Assembly (NCBI GenBank): GCA_945862305.1
Contig: CAMAXF010000004.1
Location: forward strand, 87,697-151,696
Length of the DNA stretch: 64,000 nt
Direction: 5' to 3'
From: Bordetella parapertussis
GTDB taxonomy: Bacteria; Pseudomonadota; Gammaproteobacteria; Burkholderiales; Burkholderiaceae_A
Of this stretch, positions 1-9,030 are shown piece after piece. Below the pieces are notes generated by a model that saw only the letters and a list, made by a program, of their open reading frames with translations, was not told the DNA's origin and searched no databases. The stretch's first letter is position 1. The number at the start of each line of letters is the position of its first letter. The position numbers and the translations under genes were made by a program.

Positions 1-891
1 GTTGTCGGTGATGCTCAGCAGGACCGCAAGCCGATAACGCTGACGATGCAGCGTGACCTGACGGGCGGCACGGGTCTTGAGCGTGATGCAACCTGGTGCA
101 GATGCACCAGTAGGGGGCTGACCCTGTATGGCCTGCGCCGCATTTCGCACGATGTTGAGCACGGTCTGAATCAACTGCTCTAGATCGGCAGAGACATCGG
201 GAAGACTGATGTCGTAGTCGCGCCGAATTTCCAGACCCGCCGAGAATTCAGAGAGGACCAAGGTGCGCACCCGCTCCAAGACCTCATGCACATTCACATC
301 CCGGCGTGTGAGGCTGCGCCTCACTGGCGCAAGCATGCGGTCGACCAGCGACTGTAGCCGGTCAGACTCCTTAATGATGATCTGGGTGTATTCCCTGAGC
401 TCGCGCGTGGGCAGCTCCGCATCGAGGAGCTGTGCTGCACCCCGAATGCCGCCCAGGGGGTTCTTCACCTCATGGCCGAGGTTTCGCAAGAGTGACTGGT
501 TCATTTGCATCAGGGCAGCCTGCCGCTCCTCCCGACCAATCCGTTGAAAGGCATCCGGTTCACGCAGCTCCACCGACACCGAAAGGCCTGGGTCCTCGAG
601 CACCATCACGGCCGTGTCAAGCAGTCGCTCACTGCGGCCCTCGGTGGCACCATTCACATACCAGCGGGCCTGGAGCCTCCGCACCACGACGCTGCCCTCT
701 GAGGCCTCCGACCAGAGCGCCGAGAGATCGTCTGGCGAGGCCAGGAGGTCTGAAAGGTTCTGCCCCAGGAGCTGATGGGCGGACTGCCCCAGCAGCCCCT
801 CTGCCACCAGGTTTGCGTGGCAGACACAGCCGCGGTTGTCGATCAACAACACGGCTGTGCTGAGCAGGTCGAGTGGATGCGTCTGTGTCAG
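1..891 (-). CDS. ntrB: Nitrogen regulation sensor kinase NtrB (GlnL), 3' end cut by window
   Basis: Sensor histidine kinase that phosphorylates or dephosphorylates NtrC according to nitrogen status. The frame runs off the left edge, so the ATP-binding domain is truncated just as its G1 box (ITDN...) begins. A PAS-like start ([13 protein letters not shown]) is followed by the phosphoacceptor H-box [15 protein letters not shown], with its His at about 472-474, and an N-box-like stretch ([11 protein letters not shown]). It lies directly downstream of glnA on the same strand, the classic glnA-ntrB-ntrC order. The start is unclear: no ATG, GTG or TTG occurs in frame between the glnA stop and the PAS domain. 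The coordinate given uses a CTG at 891-889 that overlaps the glnA TGA. The next possible start, GTG at 852, would cut into the PAS fold. Confidence 0.85.
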   Translation of the reverse strand, partial: MTQTHPLDLLSTAVLLIDNRGCVCHANLVAEGLLGQSAHQLLGQNLSDLLASPDDLSALWSEASEGSVVVRRLQARWYVNGATEGRSERLLDTAVMVLEDPGLSVSVELREPDAFQRIGREERQAALMQMNQSLLRNLGHEVKNPLGGIRGAAQLLDAELPTRELREYTQIIIKESDRLQSLVDRMLAPVRRSLTRRDVNVHEVLERVRTLVLSEFSAGLEIRRDYDISLPDVSADLEQLIQTVLNIVRNAAQAIQGQPPTGASAPGCITLKTRAARQVTLHRQRYRLAVLLSITDN

Positions 892-2300
892 AGCGAGTAG
901 TACATGTCGAACTCGACCGGATGGGTGGTCATCCGGAACCGTGTGACCTCTTCCATCTTCAGGCCGATGTACGCATCGATCATCGCGTCGCTGAACACAC
1001 CGCCCTTGGTGAGGAACTCGCGGTCCTTGTCCAGGTGCTCCAAGGCCATGTCGAGCGATGAGCAGACCGTCGGAATCTTCTTGTCTTCCTCGGGCGGCAG
1101 GTCGTAGAGGTTCTTGTCTGCAGCCTCACCCGGATGGATCTTGTTCATCACGCCATCCAGGCCCGCCATCATCATGGCCGAGAAGGCCAGGTAGGGGTTG
1201 GCCGTGGGGTCTGGGAAGCGAACTTCGATGCGACGGCCCTTGGGGCTGGGTACATACGGGATGCGAATGGATGCAGACCGGTTGCGTGCCGAGTAGGCCA
1301 GCTTCACTGGGGCCTCAAAGCCAGGCACAAGGCGCTTGTAGCTGTTGGTACCCGGGTTGGTGATGGCATTGAGCGCACGGGCGTGCTTGATGATGCCGCC
1401 GATGTAAAAGAGCGCGAACTCAGACAGACCCGCGTAGCCATTACCCGCAAACAGGTTCTCTCCGCCCTTCCAGATGGACTGGTGCACATGCATGCCAGAG
1501 CCGTTGTCGCCCACCACGGGCTTGGGCATGAAGGTGGCTGTCTTGCCATAGCTGGCCGCCACATTCATGACCACGTACTTGAGGATTTGAGTCCAGTCTG
1601 CGCGCTGCGTGAGCGTGGAGAAACGGGTGCCGATCTCGCACTGGCCGGCGCCCGCCACCTCGTGGTGATGGACCTCCACGGGCACACCCATCTGCTCCAG
1701 AATGAGGCACATCTCGGAGCGAATGTCTTGGTAGGAGTCGACCGGCGGCACGGGGAAGTACCCACCCTTGACGGCCGGCCGGTGGGCCAGGTTGCCACCT
1801 TCGTAATCGATGCCGGTGGACCAGCTGGCCTCCTCGGATTTGATCTTCACGCCGCAGCCGGACATGTCGACGTTCCAGGTGACGCCATCAAAAATGAAGA
1901 ACTCGGGCTCAGGGCCAAAGTAGGCGGTGTCGCCCACGCCTGATGCCTTCAGGAAGGCCTCGGCACGCTTCGCAATGGAACGGGGGTCGAGGTCGTAACC
2001 CTTGCCGTCGGAGGGCTCCACCACATCGCAAGTGATGTTCAGGGTGGATTCTTCACGGAATGGGTCGAGCACGGCCGTGCCAGCATCGGGCATGAGGAGC
2101 ATGTCAGAGGCCTCGATGCCCTTCCAGCCCGCAATCGATGATCCGTCAAAGGCATGGCCAGACTCGAACTTGTCGTCGCCAACGGTGTGCGCGGGAACCG
2201 ACACGTGCTGCTCTTTGCCACGGGTATCCGTGAAACGGAAATCAACGAATTTCACATCGTTGTCTTTGATCATCTTCAATACATCTGCGGGACTGGCCAT
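888..2300 (-). CDS. glnA: Glutamine synthetase type I
   Basis: Makes glutamine from glutamate, ammonia and ATP in the cytoplasm as a dodecamer. The 470-residue product has the usual length. Visible motifs include the catalytic [24 protein letters not shown] and NRSASIRIP. The loop [14 protein letters not shown] near residue 397 carries the tyrosine that is adenylylated in the type I-beta class, so control by GlnE is expected. I chose the ATG at 2300, which follows a GGAGAG ribosome site and begins [15 protein letters not shown] like its homologues; a longer open frame upstream is not family sequence. A sigma-54 promoter and NtrC-like sites lie upstream, and ntrB follows. Confidence 0.97.
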   Translation of the reverse strand: MASPADVLKMIKDNDVKFVDFRFTDTRGKEQHVSVPAHTVGDDKFESGHAFDGSSIAGWKGIEASDMLLMPDAGTAVLDPFREESTLNITCDVVEPSDGKGYDLDPRSIAKRAEAFLKASGVGDTAYFGPEPEFFIFDGVTWNVDMSGCGVKIKSEEASWSTGIDYEGGNLAHRPAVKGGYFPVPPVDSYQDIRSEMCLILEQMGVPVEVHHHEVAGAGQCEIGTRFSTLTQRADWTQILKYVVMNVAASYGKTATFMPKPVVGDNGSGMHVHQSIWKGGENLFAGNGYAGLSEFALFYIGGIIKHARALNAITNPGTNSYKRLVPGFEAPVKLAYSARNRSASIRIPYVPSPKGRRIEVRFPDPTANPYLAFSAMMMAGLDGVMNKIHPGEAADKNLYDLPPEEDKKIPTVCSSLDMALEHLDKDREFLTKGGVFSDAMIDAYIGLKMEEVTRFRMTTHPVEFDMYYSL

Positions 2301-2348
2301 GAATGCGCTCTCCAGGGTGGGGGTGAATGAAAAAACAAATGCCTTTTT

Positions 2349-2363
2349 GCAGATTCCGTGCCA
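2349..2363 (-). promoter_or_regulatory. Sigma-54 promoter of glnA (-24/-12)
   Basis: On the minus strand the sequence TGGCACGGAATCTGC matches the sigma-54 consensus TGGCACG-N4-TTGC with one mismatch. The GG and GC elements are correctly spaced. It lies about 50 bp upstream of the glnA start and downstream of three NtrC-like dyads, as expected for NtrC-activated glnA. Confidence 0.8.
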
Positions 2364-2446
2364 AGCACGGCGAGCTCTGAAAGGCCTGACCGGACAAGGC
2401 CTTCCGGGCCTGGCACGAGGGTCCAAGGCACAGGCTAGCCCGGAAC

Positions 2447-2463
2447 TGCACCATTGTAATGCA
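2447..2463. promoter_or_regulatory. NtrC-like binding site 1 upstream of glnA
   Basis: TGCACCATTGTAATGCA is a 17-bp imperfect dyad of the NtrC type (TGCACC-N5-GGTGCA). It lies about 85 bp upstream of the sigma-54 promoter, which is a suitable distance for an enhancer. Confidence 0.65.
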
Positions 2464-2468
2464 ACTAT

Positions 2469-2485
2469 TGCACCAATATTGTGCT
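2469..2485. promoter_or_regulatory. NtrC-like binding site 2 upstream of glnA
   Basis: TGCACCAATATTGTGCT is a 17-bp imperfect dyad. Its start is 22 bp from the start of site 1, about two helical turns, so two dimers could bind on the same DNA face. Confidence 0.65.
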
Positions 2486-2488
2486 TAT

Positions 2489-2505
2489 TGCATTATTTTG
2501 GTGCA
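2489..2505. promoter_or_regulatory. NtrC-like binding site 3 overlapping the hemW 3' end
   Basis: TGCATTATTTTGGTGCA is a third NtrC-type dyad, 20 bp on from site 2. It extends into the last codons and stop codon of hemW (stop at 2493-2495), so regulatory DNA and coding sequence overlap here. Confidence 0.6.
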
Positions 2506-3647
2506 TCCGGTAAAAACCTGGCTTGGAGGTCATTGAGGAAGTTCAGCCCATGGGGCGTGGGTGCGAATCGACCCGGTTGGCGGGACATCAGCCCGTCTGT
2601 CTGCGCCTTTCCCACCTGTGCGAGCAACCCTTCGAGGGGCTGCCCCGTCCTGGAAGGATAGTGCATCACCGGCACGCCCTCGACGAGTCGCAGGGCATTG
2701 AGCATGAACTCAAACGGCAGTGCCGCCGCAGGCACCGCCTCCGTGCGCCGATGCGTGCCATCCAACACCTTGGCCATGAAATCCTCGGGGCGCCGCACCA
2801 CGGTCTGCCGAACAACGCCCTCTGCGGCCTGGGTGAGTTTGCTGTGCGCGCCGGCCCCAATGCCCAAGTAATCACCAAACTCCCAATAGTTCAGGTTGTG
2901 CTGAGCCTCGTGGCCCCGGCGTGCATGGGCAGAGACCTCGTAGCGCGCATAGCCCGCCTCCGCCAACAACGACTCGCCCTCGGTCTGCATCTCCCAGATG
3001 AGGTCTTCCGGCGGCAAGGACGGAGGCTTCACAGCAAACAGCGTGTTGGGCTCCAAGGTCAGCTGATACCGAGACAAATGACCAGGATCGAGGGCCAGTG
3101 CCACTCGAAGATCGGCCTCGGCCATGGCAAGGTCTTGGCCCGGCAGGCCATACATCAGGTCCAGGTTGCAGCGCTCAAATATGGCAACGGCCGCCTCCGC
3201 AGCCTGCCGAGCACCGGCGCCGTCGTGGACGCGACCAATGGCCTTGAGGCTCTCGTCGTGGAAGGATTGCACCCCCAGCGACAGCCGAGTGACGCCGGCC
3301 TGGCGAAGGGCCTCGAACTGGCCTCTCTGGGCGGCACCAGGATTGGCTTCCATCGTGATCTCTGCCCCCGACAGCAGGCGAACCCGAGCACGGATGGTCT
3401 CGAGCAGGCTTGCAATGGCGTCTGGCGAGAACAAATTCGGAGTGCCGCCGCCGATGAACACACTGACCACGGATCGCCCCCAGATGGAGGGGAGTGCCTG
3501 CTCGAGGTCACTGGTGAGCGCCGCGAGGTAGGCCGCCTCCGGCAGGCCATCGGCCCGCTCGTGGGAATTAAAATCGCAGTAGGGACACTTCTTGAGGCAC
3601 CAGGGCAGGTGCACATAGATGGACAGTGGGATGGGCCCAAAGGTCAT
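2493..3647 (-). CDS. hemW: Radical SAM heme chaperone HemW
   Basis: HemW (formerly called coproporphyrinogen oxidase-like HemN) is a radical SAM protein that inserts heme into target proteins. The 384-residue product begins [17 protein letters not shown] and has the CxxxCxxC cluster motif at C17, C21 and C24, then a GGGTPN SAM-binding segment. The short N-terminus, without the extra cysteine motif of true HemN, fits HemW. It is the last gene of an rph-rdgB-hemW run, and its start overlaps the rdgB stop by four bases, suggesting translational coupling. Confidence 0.93.
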   Translation of the reverse strand: MTFGPIPLSIYVHLPWCLKKCPYCDFNSHERADGLPEAAYLAALTSDLEQALPSIWGRSVVSVFIGGGTPNLFSPDAIASLLETIRARVRLLSGAEITMEANPGAAQRGQFEALRQAGVTRLSLGVQSFHDESLKAIGRVHDGAGARQAAEAAVAIFERCNLDLMYGLPGQDLAMAEADLRVALALDPGHLSRYQLTLEPNTLFAVKPPSLPPEDLIWEMQTEGESLLAEAGYARYEVSAHARRGHEAQHNLNYWEFGDYLGIGAGAHSKLTQAAEGVVRQTVVRRPEDFMAKVLDGTHRRTEAVPAAALPFEFMLNALRLVEGVPVMHYPSRTGQPLEGLLAQVGKAQTDGLMSRQPGRFAPTPHGLNFLNDLQARFLPDAPK

Positions 3648-4309
3648 GCGGTGCTGGGCCCCGTCGCATCATCGAACATGCGAACGAGCTGATCCAGAGC
3701 TCGCCCACGATGGCTCACCCGCACCTTCTCCTCGAGCGAGAGCGATGCGGCTGAACGACCCAGCCCGGGATCATAAAAAATCGGGTCATAGCCAAAGCCC
3801 TGCGTGCCGGAAGCCGACTGCAAGATCTGTCCGGGCCATTGCCCCAAGGCCACCAATGGCCAGGGGTCATCCACTGAACGCAGCGCGACCAGCACGCAGA
3901 CGAATCGCGCCTCTCGGGCAGCTCCCTCAAGGCCCTGCATTCGGTGAAGCAGCCAACGCCAGTTGGCCTCGTCGTTGGGCAGTTCAGAGAGCGCCTCTGC
4001 GGCGGCTCGTGCATTGGTTCGAACGACATCGGAGGCGAAAAAACGTGCGGAGTGAACCCCAGGTGCACCCCCAAGCGCAGGCACGACCAGGCCGGAGTCA
4101 TCGGCCAGGCTCGGGCGGCCCGTGTGGGCGGCCGCGTGCCGAGCCTTGCGCAGTGCATTCTCCACGAAGGTGCCGTGGGGCTCATCGATGGCGCAGACCC
4201 CCAGACTGGCCTGCGACACCAGCTCGATGCCGCGGCCCGACAAGGCCGGCTCAAACTCCTTGGCCTTGCCCAGGTTGCCTGAGGCCAACACCCACGTGCA
4301 TGAACTCAC
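3644..4309 (-). CDS. rdgB: XTP/dITP pyrophosphatase RdgB (Ham1 family)
   Basis: Hydrolyses non-canonical purine triphosphates (XTP, dITP, ITP) to the monophosphate and pyrophosphate, keeping them out of DNA and RNA. The 221-residue product shows the family motifs [11 protein letters not shown] at the N-terminus, LADDSGL with the acidic metal-binding residues, and GFGYDPIFY. It is slightly longer than usual because of an insert around residues 120 to 150. It overlaps rph upstream and hemW downstream by four bases each. Confidence 0.94.
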   Translation of the reverse strand: MSSCTWVLASGNLGKAKEFEPALSGRGIELVSQASLGVCAIDEPHGTFVENALRKARHAAAHTGRPSLADDSGLVVPALGGAPGVHSARFFASDVVRTNARAAAEALSELPNDEANWRWLLHRMQGLEGAAREARFVCVLVALRSVDDPWPLVALGQWPGQILQSASGTQGFGYDPIFYDPGLGRSAASLSLEEKVRVSHRGRALDQLVRMFDDATGPSTA

Positions 4310-5070
4310 TGGCCGAGTCGCCCCTCGCGTTGCTCTGGGTGCTGCGCCATCTCGCGCTGAAGGCCATGGAGGCGAGAAATGCCAGCACCGGCAAGGCCCA
4401 ACAAGGCATCGAGCTGATTGCGGTCAAAGGGTGCGCCCTCTGCCGTGCCCTGTACCTCCACAAAGCCGCCCGCACTGGTCATGGCCACGTTCATGTCGGT
4501 GTCACAGTTGGAGTCCTCTGCGTAGTCGAGGTCCAGAACGGGCGTGCCCTGATAGACACCCACCGAGACAGCAGCCACCTGCGCATGCAGGGCCGCACGC
4601 AGTCGACTGGCCTCATCCTCAGAGCCTGCCTGACCGGCCAGCACCTCGATGGCATCGAAGGCGGCCAGCCAGGCGCCCGTGATGCTTGCCGTGCGAGTGC
4701 CGCCATCAGCCTGCAGCACATCGCAGTCCAGGGTGATCGTTCGCTCGCCCAGGGCTTCCAAATTGCAGACAGATCGGAGGGCCCTTCCAATGAGCCGCTG
4801 GATCTCCAGGGTGCGCCCACCCTGCTTGCCCCTGGCCGCCTCTCGATCACTCCGAGTGTGCGTAGCCCGCGGCAGCATGCCGTATTCCGCGGTCACCCAT
4901 CCGCGGCCCTGCCCCTTCATAAAGCCTGGCACCTTCTGTTCCACCGAGGCTGTGCAGAGCACATGGGTGTCTCCGAAGCAGACGAGGACAGAGCCCTCCG
5001 CATGCTTGGTGTAGCCGCGCTCCAGTCGCACAGGTCTTAGGGCATCGAAGGGTCTGGCACTCGGTCTCAT
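4306..5070 (-). CDS. rph: Ribonuclease PH
   Basis: Phosphorolytic 3'-to-5' exoribonuclease that trims tRNA 3' ends. The 254-residue product starts [20 protein letters not shown] and contains RPH family motifs ([38 protein letters not shown], and [18 protein letters not shown]). The open frame extends further upstream, but that part is antisense to yicC and unlike the family, so the ATG at 5070 is chosen. It is first in the rph-rdgB-hemW run and diverges from yicC across about 40 bp. Confidence 0.95.
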   Translation of the reverse strand: MRPSARPFDALRPVRLERGYTKHAEGSVLVCFGDTHVLCTASVEQKVPGFMKGQGRGWVTAEYGMLPRATHTRSDREAARGKQGGRTLEIQRLIGRALRSVCNLEALGERTITLDCDVLQADGGTRTASITGAWLAAFDAIEVLAGQAGSEDEASRLRAALHAQVAAVSVGVYQGTPVLDLDYAEDSNCDTDMNVAMTSAGGFVEVQGTAEGAPFDRNQLDALLGLAGAGISRLHGLQREMAQHPEQREGRLGQ

Positions 5071-5097
5071 GACGATTTCCTCTTGAAATAGAGCCCT

Positions 5098-5103
5098 TAC
5101 AAT
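5098..5103 (+). promoter_or_regulatory. Possible -10 element before yicC
   Basis: TACAAT is a good -10 match lying 9 bases before the yicC start. No convincing -35 is seen at the right spacing (TTGAAA at 5083-5088 is too close), so this is weak. If used, the transcript would have a very short leader. Confidence 0.3.
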
Positions 5104-5112
5104 ACCGAAGCT

Positions 5113-6015
5113 ATGACCATCTACAGCATGACGGGCTTTGGTGTGGCCTGCGCGCCCACCCCCTCTGGCCTGGCCAGCGTCGAGCTTCGCTCGGTGAACA
5201 ACCGTTTCTTTGAATTCTCTGCACGCCTGCCCGACGAGTGTAAGGCCATGGAGCAGTCCCTTCGTGAGGCGGTGGCGAGCCGGCTGCCACGCGGCAAGCT
5301 TGAGCTTCGACTTCAGCTCAGCCGCACCGACTCGGGGATGGCTCCTGGCCAGGTGCAGCAAGACAGGCTCAAGGCCCTGCTGGAGACGAGCCACGCGGTG
5401 CGCCAGGTGGCTGGCGATGCCGTGTCGCCCTGGTCGATGCACGACCTGCTCCGCTGGCCCGGCATCCTCACCGAACAGACAGAACCCCCAGAGGCACTCG
5501 AGGCCCGGGTTCATGCCCTCACCCAGCAGGCCATCGACGCGCTTGAGGCCGCGCGCGCCAGCGAGGGCAGCAAGCTCGCCAACGTCATCACACGCCGACT
5601 GCAAGACATCGAACAATTGGTGGCCCAGGCCAAGCCCTTGCTGCCAGAGGCGCTTGCGCAGGTCAGCGAAAAGATTCGGGCCCGCCTCCTTGAGGCCTTT
5701 TCTGGGGTCTCACCAGCGGAGTTGGAGGCCATGGTGTCCGAGCGTGTTCGACAGGAGTCTCACGCCGCCGCCATCCGATCAGACATCGCCGAGGAACTCG
5801 ATCGCCTACAGGCGCACCTTCAGGAAATGTCTCGCATTCTGCAAAACCCAGCGGCCCAGCCCGTGGGCAAAAGGCTCGACTTTCTCACCCAAGAACTTCA
5901 CCGTGAGGCCAACACGCTGGGCTCGAAATCACCCAGCCTGGCCCTCACTCAGTTGGCCATGGAGATGAAGCTCGCGGTCGAGCAGATTCGCGAGCAGGTT
6001 CAGAACATTCAATGA
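5113..6015 (+). CDS. yicC: YicC family endoribonuclease
   Basis: A 300-residue member of the YicC family, recently linked to endoribonuclease activity on small RNAs in E. coli. The N-terminus [10 protein letters not shown] and the segment [17 protein letters not shown] are hallmarks, as is the conserved C-terminal end ([21 protein letters not shown]). The central part is rich in Ala, Glu and Arg and likely alpha-helical. It is first in a yicC-gmk-rpoZ-spoT set, and its stop overlaps the gmk start by four bases. Confidence 0.93.
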   Translation: MTIYSMTGFGVACAPTPSGLASVELRSVNNRFFEFSARLPDECKAMEQSLREAVASRLPRGKLELRLQLSRTDSGMAPGQVQQDRLKALLETSHAVRQVAGDAVSPWSMHDLLRWPGILTEQTEPPEALEARVHALTQQAIDALEAARASEGSKLANVITRRLQDIEQLVAQAKPLLPEALAQVSEKIRARLLEAFSGVSPAELEAMVSERVRQESHAAAIRSDIAEELDRLQAHLQEMSRILQNPAAQPVGKRLDFLTQELHREANTLGSKSPSLALTQLAMEMKLAVEQIREQVQNIQ

Positions 6016-6602
6016 ACACGGCCCTGCCCAGCGCGACTCGCGGCCACCTTTTGATTGTCTCGGCGCCCTCCGGGGCGGGAAAGACCAGCCTCGTGAAGGC
6101 CCTGCTCGACGAGCCAGACCTCAACCTGCGCCTGTCTGTCTCCACCACCACCCGTGCACCCCGACCGGGTGAGTGCAACGGACGCGAGTATCACTTCACC
6201 AGCCCCGAAGACTTCTCGAAACGCCAGCAGGCAGGCGAATTTCTAGAATGGGCCCAGGTGCATGGCAACCACTACGGCACCTCGGCCCGAACAGTCGCCG
6301 ATGCCATGGCGCAAGGCCATCGTGTGATTCTGGAGATTGACTGGCAGGGTGCCCAGCAGGTGAGAGGGCTCTTCTCGGCTCATCAGCGGACGAGCATTTT
6401 CATCCTTCCCCCATCCATTGATGAACTGCGCCGCCGGCTGGAGGCGCGAGGCCAGGACCTCCCCGAGGTCATTGCGGCGCGCCTTGCCGCGGCCGAGGAG
6501 GAGTGCTCCCATGCGGAAGAGTTCGATCATGTTATTATGAATCAACACTTTAGCGAGACTTTGGCCGCCCTGCGCAGAATCATTTCAGCGACGGCCTGCT
6601 AA
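6012..6602 (+). CDS. gmk: Guanylate kinase
   Basis: Phosphorylates GMP to GDP using ATP; essential for GTP and ppGpp supply. The 196-residue protein has the P-loop [10 protein letters not shown] near residues 18 to 27, the GMP-binding segment [11 protein letters not shown] followed by GREYHF, and the lid region. The gene overlaps yicC by four bases and is followed after 26 bp by rpoZ, the usual proteobacterial order that groups nucleotide supply with RNA polymerase and (p)ppGpp functions. Confidence 0.96.
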   Translation: MNTALPSATRGHLLIVSAPSGAGKTSLVKALLDEPDLNLRLSVSTTTRAPRPGECNGREYHFTSPEDFSKRQQAGEFLEWAQVHGNHYGTSARTVADAMAQGHRVILEIDWQGAQQVRGLFSAHQRTSIFILPPSIDELRRRLEARGQDLPEVIAARLAAAEEECSHAEEFDHVIMNQHFSETLAALRRIISATAC

Positions 6603-6628
6603 GCCACACACCACCAGAAAGCGACTCC

Positions 6629-6832
6629 ATGGCCCGTATCACCGTTGAAGATTGTCTGGACAAAATCCCCAACCGCTTTGAGCTCGCCCTGGCTGCGGCC
6701 TATCGTGCTCGTCAGCTGGCGCAGGGCTCCACGCCCAAGGTCGACTCCCGCGACAAGCCCACCGTGACCGCACTGCGCGAGGTGGCCGCTGGCGCCGTGG
6801 GCCGCGAAATGCTCCGCAAGGTGCCCATCTAA
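6629..6832 (+). CDS. rpoZ: RNA polymerase omega subunit
   Basis: Small accessory subunit that helps assemble RNA polymerase and forms part of a ppGpp-binding site. The 67-residue product starts [29 protein letters not shown], matching the conserved N-terminal fold in which the helix wraps the beta-prime subunit. It sits between gmk and the spoT homologue, so synthesis and sensing of ppGpp are genetically linked. Confidence 0.95.
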   Translation: MARITVEDCLDKIPNRFELALAAAYRARQLAQGSTPKVDSRDKPTVTALREVAAGAVGREMLRKVPI

Positions 6833-6846
6833 GCAAAGGCCATGTC

Positions 6847-9030
6847 GTGAGCTCCGCACCAGCCGTCGTCTCCGTCGGTCAGTTGCTGGAGTCAGCCTGT
6901 TACCTCGAGCCGGCCGATGCCGCCCGACTCACAGAGGCCTTTCGGTTCGCAGATGAGGCCCACCTCGGGCAGAGTCGCCAGTCTGGCGAGCCCTACATCA
7001 CCCACCCACTTGCCGTGGCAGAGGTCTGCTGCAGCTGGAGGCTCGATGCAGAGGCCCTCATGGCGGCCCTTCTGCACGACACCGTGGAAGACTGCGGCGT
7101 CAGCCTTCAGGAGGTTGCAGAGCGGTTTGGCCCCGTGGTCTCCTCTCTGGTGGCCGGTCTCACCAAGCTCGATCGCATACAGTTTCAGAATCGAGAAGAG
7201 GCCCAGGCCGAGAACTTTCGCAAGATGTTCATGGCCATGGCCGACGATGTCCGCGTCATCCTCATCAAGCTCGCCGACCGTCTTCACAACATGCGCACCA
7301 TGGATGCTGTCTCTGCTCCGAAGCGCGCACGTGTCTCCCGCGAAACCCTAGAACTCTTTGCACCCATCGCCCACCGCCTGGGCCTCAACGAGGTCTTTCG
7401 TGAGTTCGAAGACCTGTGCTTCGCGGGCCTTCATCCGAGTCGTCACCAGGTGCTCCAGCGTGCCCTGCTGGCGGCGCGCGGAAATCGCAAGGAGGTGGTC
7501 ACCCGCCTAGAGAATGCAGTTCGAGAGCACCTTCCAAGATTTGGGGTCGAGGCCGATGTCACTGGCCGAGAAAAGAGCCTCTACTCCATCTACCTCAAGA
7601 TGCGCGAGAAGCGCCTCAGCTTTGCCGAGGTGCTCGACATCTACGGCTTCCGAATCTTGGTGGACACCTCTTCAGACTGCTACCTGGCCCTCGGCGCACT
7701 CCATGCCCTGTACCGACCATCACCTGGGCGTTTCAAGGACTACATCGCACTGCCAAAGTCGAACGGCTATCAGTCCCTGCACACAGTGGTCATCGGGCCA
7801 TACGGGACGCCCATTGAATTTCAGATCCGCACCCATGAGATGCATCGCGTGGCGGAGGCCGGTGTGGCGGCCCACTGGCTCTACAAGGAGCACGCCTCGA
7901 ATGTCACACCACTGCAGCAGAAGGCCCACGAGTGGATGCAATCGCTGCTGCAGAGCCGCTCGGGTGATGCTGGCAACCTGATCGACCACGTCAAGATTGA
8001 CCTCTTCCCGGATGTCATCTACGTCTTCACGCCCAACGGAGACATCCGAGAGCTCCCTCGGGGCTCCACACCCGTGGACTACGCCTACATGGTTCACACA
8101 GACGTGGGCAATCGCTGCATCGGCGCCTGGGTGAACAATCTCAGCAAGCCGCTGGACACCGAGCTTCGAAATGGAGATGTCGTGCGCATCGACACGGGCG
8201 AGGAGGCCGCCCCGCATCCCGGCTGGCTCAGCTTTGTGAAGACTGCCAAGGCCCGGGCAGAGATTCGACACAACCTCAAGAACACCACCCGCGAGCGCTC
8301 CATTGCCTTTGGCCGCCGCATGCTCGAGGACGCCCTCTCGGCCCTGGGTGTAAAGGGCCTCAACGAGCCATCACTGCAATGGGCACAGCTCATCAACGAG
8401 GCGGCCGCAAAGGATGAGGAGGGCATACTCGAATCCATTGGGCTCGGCCACCTGTTGGCCAATGTTGCCGCCCGCCGACTGATGCCCGTGGAGCTCTCCC
8501 CCACACGTCGCCAGCTCACGCCCTTTGCCGAGCGCGCCCTTGCCTTGGCCATTGAGCACCTAACCCAGCCCGAGCTTGGCATCACCCTCAACGGATCGGA
8601 GGGCACTGCGGTGCAATACGCGAGCTGCTGTTATCCCATCGCTGGCGATAATGCCTGGGGGCATATGCGCGGTGGGGCTGGCCTGCTGGTGCATCGGGCC
8701 AGCTGCCCGACTGCCAGGCGCCAACGGAACAAAGACCGAGCCCGCTGGGCCGATGTCATCTGGGGAGACCCTCTCTTTCGAGAGTTCGAAACCCGGCTCG
8801 ATGTCGATGTCAACAACAGCCCCGGCGCCCTGGCCAAGGTGGCCTCGGCCATCTCCGCCCGACAGGCCAACATCATCGACCTCTCCATTGAGCCCAGGGC
8901 CGGTGGCCTCGCCACACTGCACGTGGCCATTGAGGTGAAGAATCGCATCCACCTCGCAGACGTGCTGAGGTCTGTGCGCCGGAGTGCAGCGGTGACCAAG
9001 GCCACACGTCGCACCCGCGACAGCCACTGA
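6847..9030 (+). CDS. spoT: Bifunctional (p)ppGpp synthetase/hydrolase (Rsh/SpoT)
   Basis: Controls the stringent response by making and degrading (p)ppGpp. The 727-residue protein has an HD hydrolase domain with H53 and the LLHDTVED motif (H77, D78). A synthetase domain at about 240 to 350 contains GREKSLYSIY and RFKDYIALPKSNGYQSLH, followed by a TGS domain (about 390 to 460, VFTPNGDIRELPRGSTPVDYAY) and a C-terminal ACT domain. Intact HD residues indicate a working hydrolase, so SpoT-type rather than hydrolase-dead RelA. The start is a GTG at 6847; the nearby ATG at 6842 is in another frame and stops after two codons. Confidence 0.95.
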   Translation: MSSAPAVVSVGQLLESACYLEPADAARLTEAFRFADEAHLGQSRQSGEPYITHPLAVAEVCCSWRLDAEALMAALLHDTVEDCGVSLQEVAERFGPVVSSLVAGLTKLDRIQFQNREEAQAENFRKMFMAMADDVRVILIKLADRLHNMRTMDAVSAPKRARVSRETLELFAPIAHRLGLNEVFREFEDLCFAGLHPSRHQVLQRALLAARGNRKEVVTRLENAVREHLPRFGVEADVTGREKSLYSIYLKMREKRLSFAEVLDIYGFRILVDTSSDCYLALGALHALYRPSPGRFKDYIALPKSNGYQSLHTVVIGPYGTPIEFQIRTHEMHRVAEAGVAAHWLYKEHASNVTPLQQKAHEWMQSLLQSRSGDAGNLIDHVKIDLFPDVIYVFTPNGDIRELPRGSTPVDYAYMVHTDVGNRCIGAWVNNLSKPLDTELRNGDVVRIDTGEEAAPHPGWLSFVKTAKARAEIRHNLKNTTRERSIAFGRRMLEDALSALGVKGLNEPSLQWAQLINEAAAKDEEGILESIGLGHLLANVAARRLMPVELSPTRRQLTPFAERALALAIEHLTQPELGITLNGSEGTAVQYASCCYPIAGDNAWGHMRGGAGLLVHRASCPTARRQRNKDRARWADVIWGDPLFREFETRLDVDVNNSPGALAKVASAISARQANIIDLSIEPRAGGLATLHVAIEVKNRIHLADVLRSVRRSAAVTKATRRTRDSH

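Noticed and set aside
6842..6850. ATG at 6842 as the start of spoT
   Set aside because: It is in another frame and reaches TGA after two codons; GTG at 6847 is in frame with the whole protein.
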